From Viscum album (Eukaryota > Streptophyta > Magnoliopsida > Santalales > Viscaceae): a stretch of 64,000 nt of DNA. The notes below the pieces were generated by a model. That model was given only the letters and a program-made list of their open reading frames with translations, had not been told where the DNA came from and searched no databases. Position numbers and translations under genes: made by a program. The stretch covers positions 1,118,292,110 through 1,118,356,109 of the forward strand of contig OY728143.1 in assembly GCA_963277665.1 (NCBI GenBank). Reading direction: 5' to 3'. Every line of letters begins with the position of its first letter. Position 1 is the first letter of the stretch. Of this stretch, positions 1 to 11,489 are shown one piece after another.

Positions 1-10
1 CGGCTCAACA

Positions 11-210
11 CTACATGGCGTGTACTTCCAGTACACAGCATGTTCGCCCCAATAATTTCCCTTCCTCGTGTCCCTTCCCACACAGTCTCTGACACGGAAG
101 AGATTACACGACGTGTACTTAGGGTACATGGCATGTACTAAAAAAGTTTTATTTTCTTCCCAAACAGAAGAACATACAGGGCGTGTTTAAGGTACTACAC
201 GGCGTGTATA
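11..210. repeat. Cluster of TACAC..GTGTA palindromic motifs (left cluster)
   Basis: Six near-palindromes of the form CTACATGGCGTGTACT occur at about 11-26, 31-45, 106-119, 124-139, 173-186 and 196-210. Each is an inverted repeat of TACAC or ACAC around a 2-4 base centre. They resemble the ACACGGCCGTGT-type motifs known from LTRs of plant gypsy elements. Function unknown. Confidence 0.7.
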
Positions 211-298
211 CTGGGTTTCTGGATAGTATGCCTTAGAATCTTCTCTGTAAGCCATAAGATACTGAAAAACAACACCTAAGTTCCAAATTCAAATCTGT

Positions 299-420
299 GA
301 GGGTCCATACTCCCCGTGAATCAAAGTTTGGAATCTTATATGTGTTATAATCGGATAAACAACCAATGATCCACCAAATTCTGGTCAATGAGGGCCCATA
401 CTCTCTAAAAACCAAAGTTT
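299..420. repeat. Tandem duplication with ~91-bp offset
   Basis: The block starting GAGGGTCCATACTC near 299 recurs as GAGGGCCCATACTC near 390, and each is followed by a similar ATCAAAGTTT / ACCAAAGTTT stretch. The offset is 91 bases. A related GAGGGCCCAT also occurs near 987 inside the LTR. Confidence 0.55.
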
Positions 421-886
421 TGTGTCCATTCTATAAACAACCTCACATAATAATACCCTAGAAAACAGCCGATATCTATCAAAGTAGCTATCATAACAGC
501 ATGCTTTTACTAGCACAACATCTATCACAACAACATGCAATTTCTAATGCACCTACATGGCATGGAACTATGCATGGCATGCGATTTGTAGCATGTGCCT
601 AAATGATGCATGATATGGAATACAATCATCTCATCGGGTTGCAACTAAATAGAACCCATGAATAAGATATAAACAGCACAATACAAGTGCGTCACCCTTC
701 TGTGAAAATCAATTCAACTATAAAATTGCAAAATCAAAAAAATTGCAACCCGAGATAAATTGGCTTTTCCCTATACATGGGTTAGCTACGCCCGGGCACA
801 ACTTATTAACAACTACAGTTGTCGTCCTATCCCTGACTAAGGCTCCAAATAGTAAGTTCAAAATAGTAAGTCATAGAAAAACCCTC

Positions 887-897
887 CTCTGATACCA
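887..897 (-). other. Primer-binding site, initiator-Met type (element G)
   Basis: The minus strand reads TGGTATCAGAG, an 11-base match to the complement of the plant initiator tRNA-Met 3' end. It is separated by three bases from the LTR end at 901. It fixes the strand of element G (minus) and shows that 901-2867 is its 5' LTR. Confidence 0.85.
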
Positions 898-1153
898 CTT
901 TGTAACGTCCCGATTCCAGGTTCCACTCAACGGGTGCCCCGAACCTGGTTCGCCACTTGACCTCAAGCATATTTCCCAAAACACCAGAGGGTGAAAACTA
1001 GCAGTGAGGGCCCATGACTGATAGTGGGGAAACTATGACCTCATTTATCAAAGTGTAGCGCAACGGAATAAAATAAAAAACGTATAACAACAGTGGAAGA
1101 AATAAACCATACACATTCTAAATTGAACAACTACAGTAAAAAAGCCAACAGTA

Positions 1154-1169
1154 ATATATATATATATAA
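1154..1169. repeat. (AT)n microsatellite
   Basis: Short run of alternating A and T inside the LTR of element G. Confidence 0.7.
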
Positions 1170-2460
1170 TGATGATGCAACATGCCTCAGGTTCTAAGAA
1201 AACATCCAAAACATGTTACACTGCAATACAATATAACTGGAGTACAATTACAGAAAGGAAAAAACAGAACAGCCAGCAGCATCGTGAGCCTAAGCCCAGT
1301 CCCATGCTCCCCTAAACCTTAGCAGCAATCAAGTACCTGTATAAGGACCCTTTCCCTTATCCACACCTGTCGAAATGTAATTTGTTTGGGCCAAAAAGTA
1401 GGACCCAAACAGGGTGTGACAAATAATCTCAGTAGGCACCCACCAAAGTCCTGTGCTCAACTGTGTGTAAACATGAAACAAAAGTGTGAAAAAGTAAATG
1501 CAATAAACTAAGAAGTACTAAAAAGTAACTAAATTACCGGTTATATTGCCATTTTAATATCCATTTAATCATTTAAATTAAAATATCACCATATTGAATA
1601 TTCAAAGTAAACAGCCAATGTCCTCAAACATGTAATCCCCTACCCTAGGGTAAAGAGAATCCAAACACAAGAATCTTACCACAGGCATACGGATATTGGC
1701 CATGGGCATAAGAAGTGTCTCCCATGGGCACATAATCAATTTGCCTTAGGAACGGAAGAAGTTTCCCATAGGCTAAACAGTACAGTTCCCATAGGCTAAT
1801 CACAACACTGCCCTCAGGCTAAACAGGTAACCGGGCCAAGCCCAACATGTAAACAAGTAGTAAACATGCAATTCCTCTCAATGAAATTCTACAATCATTA
1901 CATTAAAGGCATACCCTCGGGTATCCTGGCCAAATGGATAAACAGAGGAATGCACCCCCCCAGGGTAGCCCTGGATCCAAGCAATGATCCCAAAAAACAA
2001 TTTTATTATCGCAATTAATTACCTATTAAACTCTAGGTATTTAATATAGCCTTGGCCTCAGCCACACGACACCCCAACATAGTTTTGTGTCACAATAGTA
2101 CATAGAAATGCACAACAGTTGGAATATAAATACAAAGACACCTACCTTAAATGCCCCTGATCATTATACTCGAATGACGTTCCACGAATCGTCCCCGAAC
2201 GAGGTAGATCTGTGGTGAAAGAAAACTCGATTAAATGAAAATAACTTCCATTAGAGGAAGAATTTGAAATAACTATGCAAGGATAATGGAGGGCTTACCC
2301 ACGCGGTTCCAATGTGATCAACGGAAGTAGGAACAGATTCCCGACATTCGATCTGGAGATCCTCAAAGATTTGGCCATCCCTTCTTGTGATCCTGTCCGG
2401 TTCTAAGCCTTCCCTGTGAACAGGGTTGGCTACTGCCCATTTTAAGTGAAAAAAACAAAG

Positions 2461-2760
2461 TACACGTTGTGTACTTCCTTCATTTAACTGTTCCTCTGGT
2501 GGCACTGCCAAACTGTTCATCAGTCGACAAGAGTACACGGTGTGTATTCCCGACTACACAGCGTGTACTATCGCCTAGATGGCGGCTGCTTCCATCACCT
2601 TACTGTTTTGCATGCCGACTGACTACATGGTGTGTAAAGGACCACTACACGGTCTATAGTCGGTTTTTACACACTTCGTCACCGACATGGCTACACACCT
2701 TGTGTACCCATCCCACACGGCCAAAGTACATGGTGTGTGGAAAAGTACACAGCGTGTACT
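2461..2760. repeat. Cluster of TACAC..GTGTA palindromic motifs in U3 of element G
   Basis: Eight near-palindromes occur at about 2461-2476, 2533-2548, 2554-2569, 2623-2636, 2645-2658, 2691-2707, 2726-2738 and 2745-2760. They lie within 400 bp of the LTR start on the minus strand, that is in U3, where enhancer-like repeats usually sit. The best copies read GTACACAGCGTGTACT and TACACGGTGTGTA. Confidence 0.75.
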
Positions 2761-2867
2761 TTCCAAAATTTAGGATTTTCCCCCATTTTTCGTATTTTCT
2801 CAAAAACACTTAAGGAAAAGTGAAAAGAAGAAACCCATACCTAAAAAATAAGAACCGAGTTCTTACA

Positions 2868-5800
2868 ATATAGAATGATGTAAAATGCTTTTATCTTAAT
2901 TTCTTCATACTTTCACACTCCACTTTAGTTCATTGTTTGATAACCACAATGGTATGGTTTAATTTTTCTATAAAAATGGTTTAAATCCATCCATCTGGTT
3001 CACAGAAATTGAGTTATTATAGGGGTTTATGTGTAAATGACAAATTTGTTGGTTAGATATTGGTGAATCTTATATGGTTGGACCTATCATGGTTAAATAG
3101 GATATAACTAAATATCCATTGATTTTGAAAAAAATGACAATGAATCCACACTGTTATAAATCAAATTTTGATCTTCATCCATTGGAATTTGGATTTTCAA
3201 TTAGCGAGGAGGTGTTATGAGGTTTTTACTATGGATGTGTCCCCAAATTCTTGAAAATCAAGAAAATATTTCGTTGATATATATGGGTCCATTTGAGGTT
3301 GCTAAGTAGATAAGGAAGGGGGGTTAACATTTTTCTTTTCCAAATAAGTTAGTTTTGATTCATATCATGATTCACATATTTCATCTCATGAAGTATCCCT
3401 CTAACCCATATCAGGTATTGAACTAGGGTACCTTGTTCTGGATCTTGATTTATTAATGAATGTGAAGATATTTTTTCTTTTTTATTCTAAGTTGATGGAT
3501 CTTCATGGATATTTCATACCATTGGTTTGGGATCATGGTTCTGATTCCCATGTGACATGGGAGTGTGAGACATTGATGTGAGAGTAGTTGACTCATCTCT
3601 TTTCATTGGATTCAAGTTAAAAATATTTATTGGGAAAATACTTTTATAGTGGGGAGTTTATAACATATTGTTACTAGATTTCAGTAAATTTTATACTTTT
3701 TTCATTCACCATTTTTACATTTTGTATCATTTTGAGTTATTTATGAATATTTTTAAAATAGTTAGGATTTTTGGGGGGTTTAAAATATTATCACACATTA
3801 GAAAACAACATGTGTGTTATCATAGTAAATCTTGTTCCTTATATTATGTAAGTAAAGGCTAGTGCATAGTTAGTTCAAACTATGAGGCCTTCTAATCAAT
3901 CCAAGTGGCTTGGTACAATAAAGATCACATGATTGACTAATAGTTTCACAAATCATGTAGCCAAGATATGGAACCTTTTTTAGTAGCCTAAGAGGGAGAG
4001 TATGACTAACATAAAATACATCGAACCATGTGGACAATCTGTGCGACGTTATCTAGAAGCATCGTAAAATTTCCAACATAGGTGCATGGATAGATCTAAC
4101 TCTGCATCCAAAACCATGAAACTAGATGATGTGATTTTTATTACCAAAATTTTATTATTATAATTCTTAAACTATATTTATAAATTACAATCACCCCAAA
4201 TAGAATATAATCTGACACTTTGGATTTTAGATTATTTTTATAGATGATTTTTTATCCTATAACACCGTTCCTCTTAGGCTGAAGTGTTGGTGGATGAAAT
4301 TTATCCCTCTAGTTAATTGTAATATCTTTATTTCCAATCCACCCTTCTTCTCTTCTCTCCTTATTTTATAGTGAAGGATTCTCTTGGTTTTTGGGGATTA
4401 AATCCATTATTTTTTGGATTATAATTTTTTTGATTCTTATTTGATCTTCCATTCATTTGACTCTCTATTGGGGGTTCATATTTTAGGTGATCGATTGATT
4501 ATGTTACAAATTATAGGTGTTTCTGTAATGATTTCCCCCTAAACATGATACCTTGATTTCTTATGTGATGTGAATTTTTTTCTATATATTAAAAAAACTG
4601 ATTTTGATTATTTTGATGATTATCTGAAAAGGCATAGAATTGTAAAATAAAACACATTTTCAATGTTTATGAAAGAATAAAATATATTATGAGGAAAAAC
4701 TTATTTAAAAGAAAGATGATTTTGAAAGGCACAAATTTGATAAAAATCAATTATTTCGTTCTGAAATAGCAATGGATTGTTAAAACATGATATTGGGTAT
4801 TTGAATAATGAATTTAATTGAATTGATTGATTTTACCAATAAGGATTTACATATTGATTGAAATATGATGTTAGCATGAGTAGTTAGTGGATGAAATGGA
4901 CAAGCATGCTAGGACTCCGACTACCTAGAAATGGATTGATGATGAAAACACTAATGTCACAAAATTCCACATGATCTCCATTGATGTTCAATTTATTTAT
5001 TCTATCCCAGTGGCATGAGCCATGAGGACATGTTCACACCTTAATCAATGATTGATTGAAATAGTAATTCTAGGATACTAGAGCCAAAAACCAACTTACC
5101 TTAGAGAATATAAATATGGTGAATTTTTTATTTAAATATTACATGCGAGTGTTTATTTATTTCTTTCATCATGCACTTTTATTTTATTAAATTTTTTCTT
5201 TAAGACTATTTTTGATAAACATTCCATTAAAATGGTTTCAATTGTTTGTTTGGCCAATAATGTGACATTTTTTCCATGACTTGTAAATTTTAAAAATTTT
5301 ATCATAAATGGCTAATCATAAATGAATCTTCTTATGAAAAAGTTTGTGAAAACATAATAGAATATTTTTTCTCACACCGAACCATTATTGCAAGGAGTTT
5401 GTAGATTATGTTTTTCTAAATCTAAGAAAAGGGAACATACCACTTAAAGGTGTAAGGTGTTCTAGATTAATTGGACCTTGGGGGATGGTTGTGACCATTG
5501 AGACTATGATCCAATAATTACATAGAGATTCAGAGTTTTCACATTTATGAATATTGTTCCATCTTATTGGATGATATATTTCTTTTTGATCATAATTTTA
5601 AACTCATGCTACTCATTTCTACTCAAAGATTTTTTGACATGCTGACCATTCATTTTTTATCATCCATTGTTATATTTATTTCATGCTTGTTCTTAGGGTA
5701 AAATCATTTCTCTATAATCATTTTGTAATCCCATGGATATAGTCTCCACATCATTTGGATTAGGAACATCGTTCAAGCCATATAAGTGTTTGATTGGTTA

Positions 5801-7357
5801 CCATTGTACTAGTGTATTAGGGTTGGTTAGTGACATATCATTAATCCTTCTCAGTATTTGAAAATACATAAAATAATGAATATTTATTTTAAATAAATAG
5901 ATATCAATTTATTATTCATCAAAAAAAATTATGAGACCAATATAACATGAATAAAACTATTTCTACGAAATTGATCATAATATCAATTATGAAATTTAAT
6001 TCTCATAAATTTTAATTGATGTTTTTGATATACTTATATTGTGACAATATTTACCCCTTTCATTGTGATTGTTGACTAAACATTCCCAAATTTCACGATT
6101 AGAATCTAATAACACATATAAAGACCCTTAGAAAAGGAATTTAATATCACAATAATGAGAATAACCTCCTATAATTTCTCACTATGTAATATATTAAATT
6201 TATCTTGATATGTCATCAATATTGTTTCATTACTTGTTTCATCTAAATATATTCTTGATATATCTTTCTTGGAATTTCTAGTAATGAACTCACAAATAAA
6301 ACTATCTTGGTTATGGACTTAATTGGGAAGTTCCATTACCATAAACAAACAAAGATATTAACATACATTAAAAACTCATGGGAAAAATCCTTTATTGACT
6401 TATTCATTAATTTCATATCAATCATGAATCTTAAAACTTATCTTACATAATCATGAACATATGGAATCTTGATTTTTGACAGTACATGAAAGTTTTCCAC
6501 TCATGATATGCATTAATAATGTTCTCAATTTTAAAGTCCAATGAACACACTCACAAATTTAAATATACTTGGAAACCTATATCATTTGAAATTCCCATGG
6601 AATAATATATTCATAAAACCTTTTCCCTTATATATTACCAGTAAAAATCATCTTAAGAATAAGTTTCAAGGGTAATTATCCTCCTAACACTAATATTATA
6701 TATCATATACATCCCATTGGATTATATCAATCAACTACAGAACATTAATTTTAGAATACTATATTATAACTCTAAGGATATCATCATATATTTGAACTAC
6801 TATGTCATTTGAAATCAATAGGTACTCTAAACATAATATCTTAGTCAATTTCACATTGAAGATAAATCATGATGTGACAACAAATATGTTAATATTTTTA
6901 AAAAGTAAAATGTTAATCAAATAAATAAAGTAGTTTTTTCAAAGGAAGAAACTCATCCAAGTATTATTTGATAACCAAGATATCAACCATTTGAAAACAA
7001 ATTTATTAATGAGTGATTCATATGATATATATACTTCATTTGTTAGTGTGACCATTGATCCTTTCCAAGGAAATCTATATCAAACACTAACATTCATATC
7101 CAACCATTCCCATTCCACCTTTTATATATTCCCTAGAATGATTCTAATAAATGGAACATAAATGTAATTTTGGATGAGATAATATTATATCTACATCCTC
7201 CAACATCAATAATCTATTCAGATATACCTAACTACCCATACCTCAATTTCTTATAATTAAATCCCCCTGACATGTTAACTCAAACTACATATAAAACCAT
7301 GGATACTTGTAATGAGAGGACACTTGATTGTGATTTTAACATTCTAATAATTGAACT
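2868..7357. other. AT-rich decayed DNA between elements G and A
   Basis: No coding reading, tRNA or intact element is visible on either strand. Some stretches have the texture of worn LTRs: a pyrimidine-rich leader-like block near 4320-4400 and R/U5-like text near 4860-5060. I could not find matching ends or a second copy. The few ORFs here are short and show no recognisable domain. A CCCCCTGA block near 7262 could be a worn polypurine tract on the minus strand, but nothing confirms it. Confidence 0.5.
7353..7357. repeat. Target-site duplication, left copy (element A)
   Basis: GAACT precedes the LTR. The right copy at 17496-17500 is GATCT, a 4/5 match. Confidence 0.5.
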
Positions 7358-7602
7358 TGTCGCACACAAACCTCACGTATGGTATGTTTTAATTTTTTTA
7401 TCTCATAATTTATGTTCCTTTTTAATAATTGTTTTATTGGAATGTGGGATGATCCCGGCAAGAGTTTCACTCTTGCACTATCTTAAAGAAAATAAAATTA
7501 TTATTGCTATTATTATTATTATTATCATAATTAATACCTCAATATAGTCTCCAACATTAACTTATAAGATTATTATCCTTATTATTATTATGTTTTTCCC
7601 CA

Positions 7603-7633
<31 letters not shown>

Positions 7634-9935
7634 TACTTATCTTTTTTTAGATTGGTTTAGGTTTTTTTATGTTCTCTATTCCACTTTTTTTAGTTATTTA
7701 TTCATTTTTATCCTTTCTTTTCTATTTATTTATTTTTCTCCCACATTATACCTCTACATGGTGCACTATTCATTTGCTTCTCCTCCTAGTTTGCACTGAA
7801 GAAGCTCTCCCTAACCCTATGCACTGCATCTCCCTACCCCCACTCTCTTGTCATCCGAGTTAGATTTCTCCTCGTCCAAATCATGAAAAAACTAGATGAA
7901 TCCCCCTCATCCTGCAGGCGGCGCACCACCTCCCCCAGTTTGGGTGGAAAACATGCGTGCAACATTCCCCTATCTGGTCGAGAATCCAACGGTCTCCCAC
8001 ACCCTCGTCCAGTAGTCTGTGTTCCATATTGTTGGTTTGGCCAAAGACCCTTAGCCTCCTCCTTTTTTCTGAAAAACTTTAGGCAACCCCATGTTTTCTG
8101 GTACCACACTCTTATGGCTACCTCCATCGATCTCCGACCAACCTCTCCGACCCCTCACTGTAGGTGGAGAGTGCCTCAGTTATTCTTTTTTTCAGTTTGG
8201 TGGTGTTGAGGTTAGAGTTTAGATTGTTTTTTTGGTTCAACTTTGATTAAATTGTGTGATACCCTATTTTAGGGTTTCTCTTGGTCTACTTACAGTGCGT
8301 GTGGCGTGTGGTGGAAGGTTGTGAATTGTTTCATGAAGCTTTCTCTACACCAGTAGGTGGTTTCTCATGTAAGGATTATATGATTAATTATGTTTCATGT
8401 TTAATTTATTTATTAAATTTATTAATTAGTTTTAATGTGGGAAGTTAGTTTTTGTTTGCCACTTAGAGTGTCTTTTCTCTATTGGTGGTGCTTAGATAAT
8501 TTTTTTTGAGTTTTTTAGAATTATTCAGTTTGTCTGTAAGTATGTATATGAGCCATGGATCATGTTTTGTGGTGGTTTTAGTGTGATTCTAGTTATAAAC
8601 AAGGGTTTTTCATGGGTTTTGGAACCATGAGACGTGCCCCTCATTTTTGAAAAACAGTTTAATAAAGTTTTCTTGTTTTGAATAGTTCTATTATGGTATT
8701 TAAAAAAATTTCATCTATTTATTTGACTTTGTGAGTAGTGCAGGTTGAGTTTTGGAAAATCTTTGTTGTACGTAATTTTTCCAAATGGTTTTTTTTCTGT
8801 GTGAAATCGTGGTGAAGAATTTAGACAATAAATTGGTGTTTTGTGCATTTGACTTTAACAAGAATGTGAACAAGGAACTTTGGAGCACAAATGGGAAGCC
8901 TGAGTACTAGGTGGGAAGACTAGATCAATTGTACTAGTGATACAAGAGTGCCTTTGGCACATTTTCACTTAGCTAGTTTGACGATTACGACACTAACTAA
9001 ACATTGGATGAGGATTGGGGAACACTATGTTATGGTTGTGTTTCCCTACTAGTGGATCATGCATGAGAATTTATATTTTTGGGTTTCCAATTTTCAATTT
9101 TCTATGAGACACGATGTTCTATGGTACAAATCTTTCATTATTTTTCTAATACCTATAGGACCTCTTCCACTTTGGTGCTCTTGGATTACTTCACACCCAC
9201 CATTGGCATACAATGTGGCTTTGTGTGGAATGAAAGTAAAACAGTTCTATTTTTGAAAGTGAAAGTATTTTCATATTGGTAAAAGTGTTTTTATTTATTA
9301 AGGAGCAAAAGTGTTTTTATTCTCAAAAACCACTTTTCCATTAATTTTATTTTTATTGCATCTATTTCCATTAGAATTGTCAAAACAGAAAATTTTTCTT
9401 CGGTTAAACTTGTGACCCTGTTATCAATTAATCTTTATATGTGGAAACTTTTTATTTTGTGGCATCCTACAGGGTGATTTCTCAAACCTACTTACAACCT
9501 TGGGGGTAAGTAGATTTGTTCATGTCATATGCAAGTAAAGGTAAGGAATTTGGAAGTAGTGGTTTAGGTTATTAGTAGGCTACATGGTGCAACATTGTGG
9601 AGATGGATTGAGGGTGGCTTCCTCCTACTAGGTGGTGTTTTTTGTTTTTTTGTCACCATACCAAGTGGTAGATCTCATTTGGTTTTTAGTTCAAAAATGA
9701 GACTAAAATTTTGGTTTTCGGGTAAATACATGTTTGGTTGTGACTTTCAGCTTTGGTCTATTTTATATTGTTGTATGATTTATTTAAATACGTTTATTCG
9801 GGTAAATAGTTCCCAATGTTTATTTTGATACCCAGGCACTTGTTCCATCTCATGGGGATTGGGAAGGCCCTTCATCCCTTTCCACGGACTAGGTCGATCA
9901 TCATTTCAGATGGTGACCTGACTTGGTTTGTGAAA
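7358..9935 (+). mobile_element. 5' LTR of element A
   Basis: It begins TGTCGCAC and is matched along its length by 14918-17495. I place the end at 9935 because both LTRs then end in a worn form of TGACA (TGAAA here, TGATA in the other), leaving two bases to the primer site. An alternative end is 9930, five bases shorter. It contains an (ATT)n tract, an (AT)n run at 7603-7626, and a C-rich block at 7750-8170 that is conserved in the other LTR. Confidence 0.8.
7603..7626. repeat. (AT)n microsatellite
   Basis: About 12 alternating AT units in the 5' LTR of element A. The 3' LTR has only a short equivalent near 15164-15172, so the tract changed length after insertion. Confidence 0.8.
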
Positions 9936-9937
9936 AA

Positions 9938-9948
9938 TGGTATCGGAG
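9938..9948 (+). other. Primer-binding site of element A
   Basis: TGGTATCGGAG, one mismatch from the initiator tRNA-Met complement TGGTATCAGAG, lies two bases after the 5' LTR. Confidence 0.8.
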
Positions 9949-10339
9949 GGTAGGTTTTTTCATTTGGGTTAATTTATTTTGGTTGAGTCTGGTTAGACAA
10001 GTTCTAGGACTGCCGGGGATTAGAATTCTGGACACGAGTAGGATGCCTTGACAGTACACCTCGTGACAGAACCTGAGTCTCCATGGGGTGTCGGGATGTT
10101 TTTTTGAATTATCTTCCAGAAGAACGTGTAGGTTGCAGACTATGCGTGGACATCGAACATGGAAGAAGTGGTTTGGACACGATGTTACTTTTTCATGTTG
10201 GGTTTACTGATGATTATTTTCCCTGGAGGAATTTTATTTTTTTATTTAAACATGATGTATTAATGATGTTATTTTTGTGACTATTAATCCATGTTGTACG
10301 ATTCCTCCATAGAGAGCTTACACACATCAACGAGAGGAA

Positions 10340-11320
10340 GCCGGAGAGAGTTCCCCTTCACCGCTAGATCAGAGGTTGGTGTAACCCGTGGTCCAAGATG
10401 TTCAGGATTTAGGAAATGGGGTGACTTCTGCTTCTACTTCTTTTCTAGTTAGAAGAGATGAGTCTGGCTCCAAGAAGGATAAAGCATAGGAGTTTTTGAA
10501 GAATAAATCACCTTAATTCCGTGGTGGTTCAGAACCTTAAGAGGTAGAGGAATGGGTTGAGAAGATAGAGTGTATGTTCTAATTCCATGAAACACCTGAG
10601 GAGGTCAGGGTAATGTTTTCCTCATTTCTGCTACAGGGTTCCTGTCGCAAGTGGTGGGAATTGGTGCTTCAAGATGGGTAGCTTGAGCAGATGGGTTGTA
10701 AGGATTTCAAGGCTATATTTAACAAGGAATACTTTCCAAATTTCCTGAACTATGCCAAATCCCAAGAGTTCATGGATCTTTTACAAGGGGATTGGACGAT
10801 GATGGAGTATGGAATCCACATTGATAAGCTAGTATGATACGCACTGAGATTGTTTCAAATGTGTATTGGAATTCTCGGAAGTTCGAGAAGGGGCTTTGGC
10901 TAGAAATTTACTCCTAGGTTTTCTTGTTCTAGCTGGGAACTTATGATGAGGTGTTTGATCTTGCATGAATTTTCGAGATTGATCAGAGAGGAAAATCAGG
11001 GTTTCTTGGATCAGTGATAGGGTTTGGCAGTGGAAGTTCCTCCAAGAAGAAGAGGAAGCATGATGAATAATGGTAGAGGAGTGGTGGTAGGTCACGTCAT
11101 CCTCCCAAGAGGACTTCTTCTGGGGAATTTTTTGTAGGGTCCATGCTGTGTCATCAGTGTGGGAAGGAAGGAAACATCCGACCTACATGTTCCTCACCTA
11201 CCAATCCTTGTTATCAATGTAGAGTTATGTGACACATGCATCTATTTTGTAGCATGACCCACCCTTATCAGAGTGGGACTGTATCTGTGCATCCAGAGGA
11301 GTACTAGTTCTGTAGGAGGC
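10340..11320 (+). pseudogene. gag: gag of element A (degenerate)
   Basis: Gag would form the virus-like particle and bind element RNA. The reading is broken, but the plant gypsy gag order is clear. An EFLKNKSP start of the capsid-like domain lies near 10490. A VEEWVEKIE helix and the RKWWE and FKAIFNKEYFPN blocks follow at about 10540-10750. Near 11149-11255 are two zinc knuckles. In the first, CHQCGKEGNIRPTC, the histidine position is Asn. The second has a stop codon inside its loop. Several stops interrupt it (for example near 10487 and 10510). The start is uncertain because the N-terminal part is worn. Confidence 0.75.
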
Positions 11321-11489
11321 AAATAGGGTGATAGGATCTTGGTTCAGTGTTCATGGTGGTAGGAACAAATCATCTTCGAGGCATAGTCAGATCAGGGTAG
11401 AGCCTCAGGTGAGCATTCATTCCCTAGCAGGGACCAAACATATGCATCATGTGGATCATGCACTAGCGGGATCCGATGCAAGACCTTCG

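Larger units (their letters stand above)
1..886 (-). mobile_element. Element G: internal leader part of a minus-strand LTR retrotransposon
   Basis: This stretch lies on the internal side of the primer-binding site at 887-897, so it should be the 5' leader of an element transcribed leftwards out of the window. I see no gag or pol reading in it. It holds six copies of a TACAC..GTGTA-type palindrome (11-210) and a duplication of about 91 bp (299-420). The absence of coding is what one expects this close to a 5' LTR. It could also contain a piece of a second, nested LTR, because the palindromes otherwise occur in the U3 part of the adjacent LTR. Confidence 0.55.
901..2867 (-). mobile_element. 5' LTR of element G (1,967 bp, complete)
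   Basis: The LTR is bounded by TGTAACG at the left and by CTTACA at the right, which is TGTAAG on the minus strand. Its left end abuts a primer-binding site. It has an AT-rich middle, short CCATAGGCTAA-type repeats near 1685-1830, and a palindrome cluster at 2461-2760 in U3. The R/U5 part (901-1460) resembles 32701-33200 in the LTR of element D, including a shared block around CCCAAACAGGGTGTGA, so G and D are related. The other LTR is outside the window, so target-site duplication and age cannot be judged. Confidence 0.75.

Noticed and set aside
2868..7357. Possible copia or LTR remnants in the AT-rich region
   Set aside because: Some words look like polypurine tracts or leaders, but no paired ends or pol motifs could be found.
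7809..7820. CCCTAACCCTA, telomere-like word (also near 15357)
   Set aside because: It lies at the same place in both LTRs of element A and is not repeated in tandem, so it is part of the LTR.
7834..8209. Overlapping ORFs of about 100 codons on both strands
   Set aside because: They lie in the C-rich part of A's 5' LTR. The matching part of the 3' LTR does not keep either frame.
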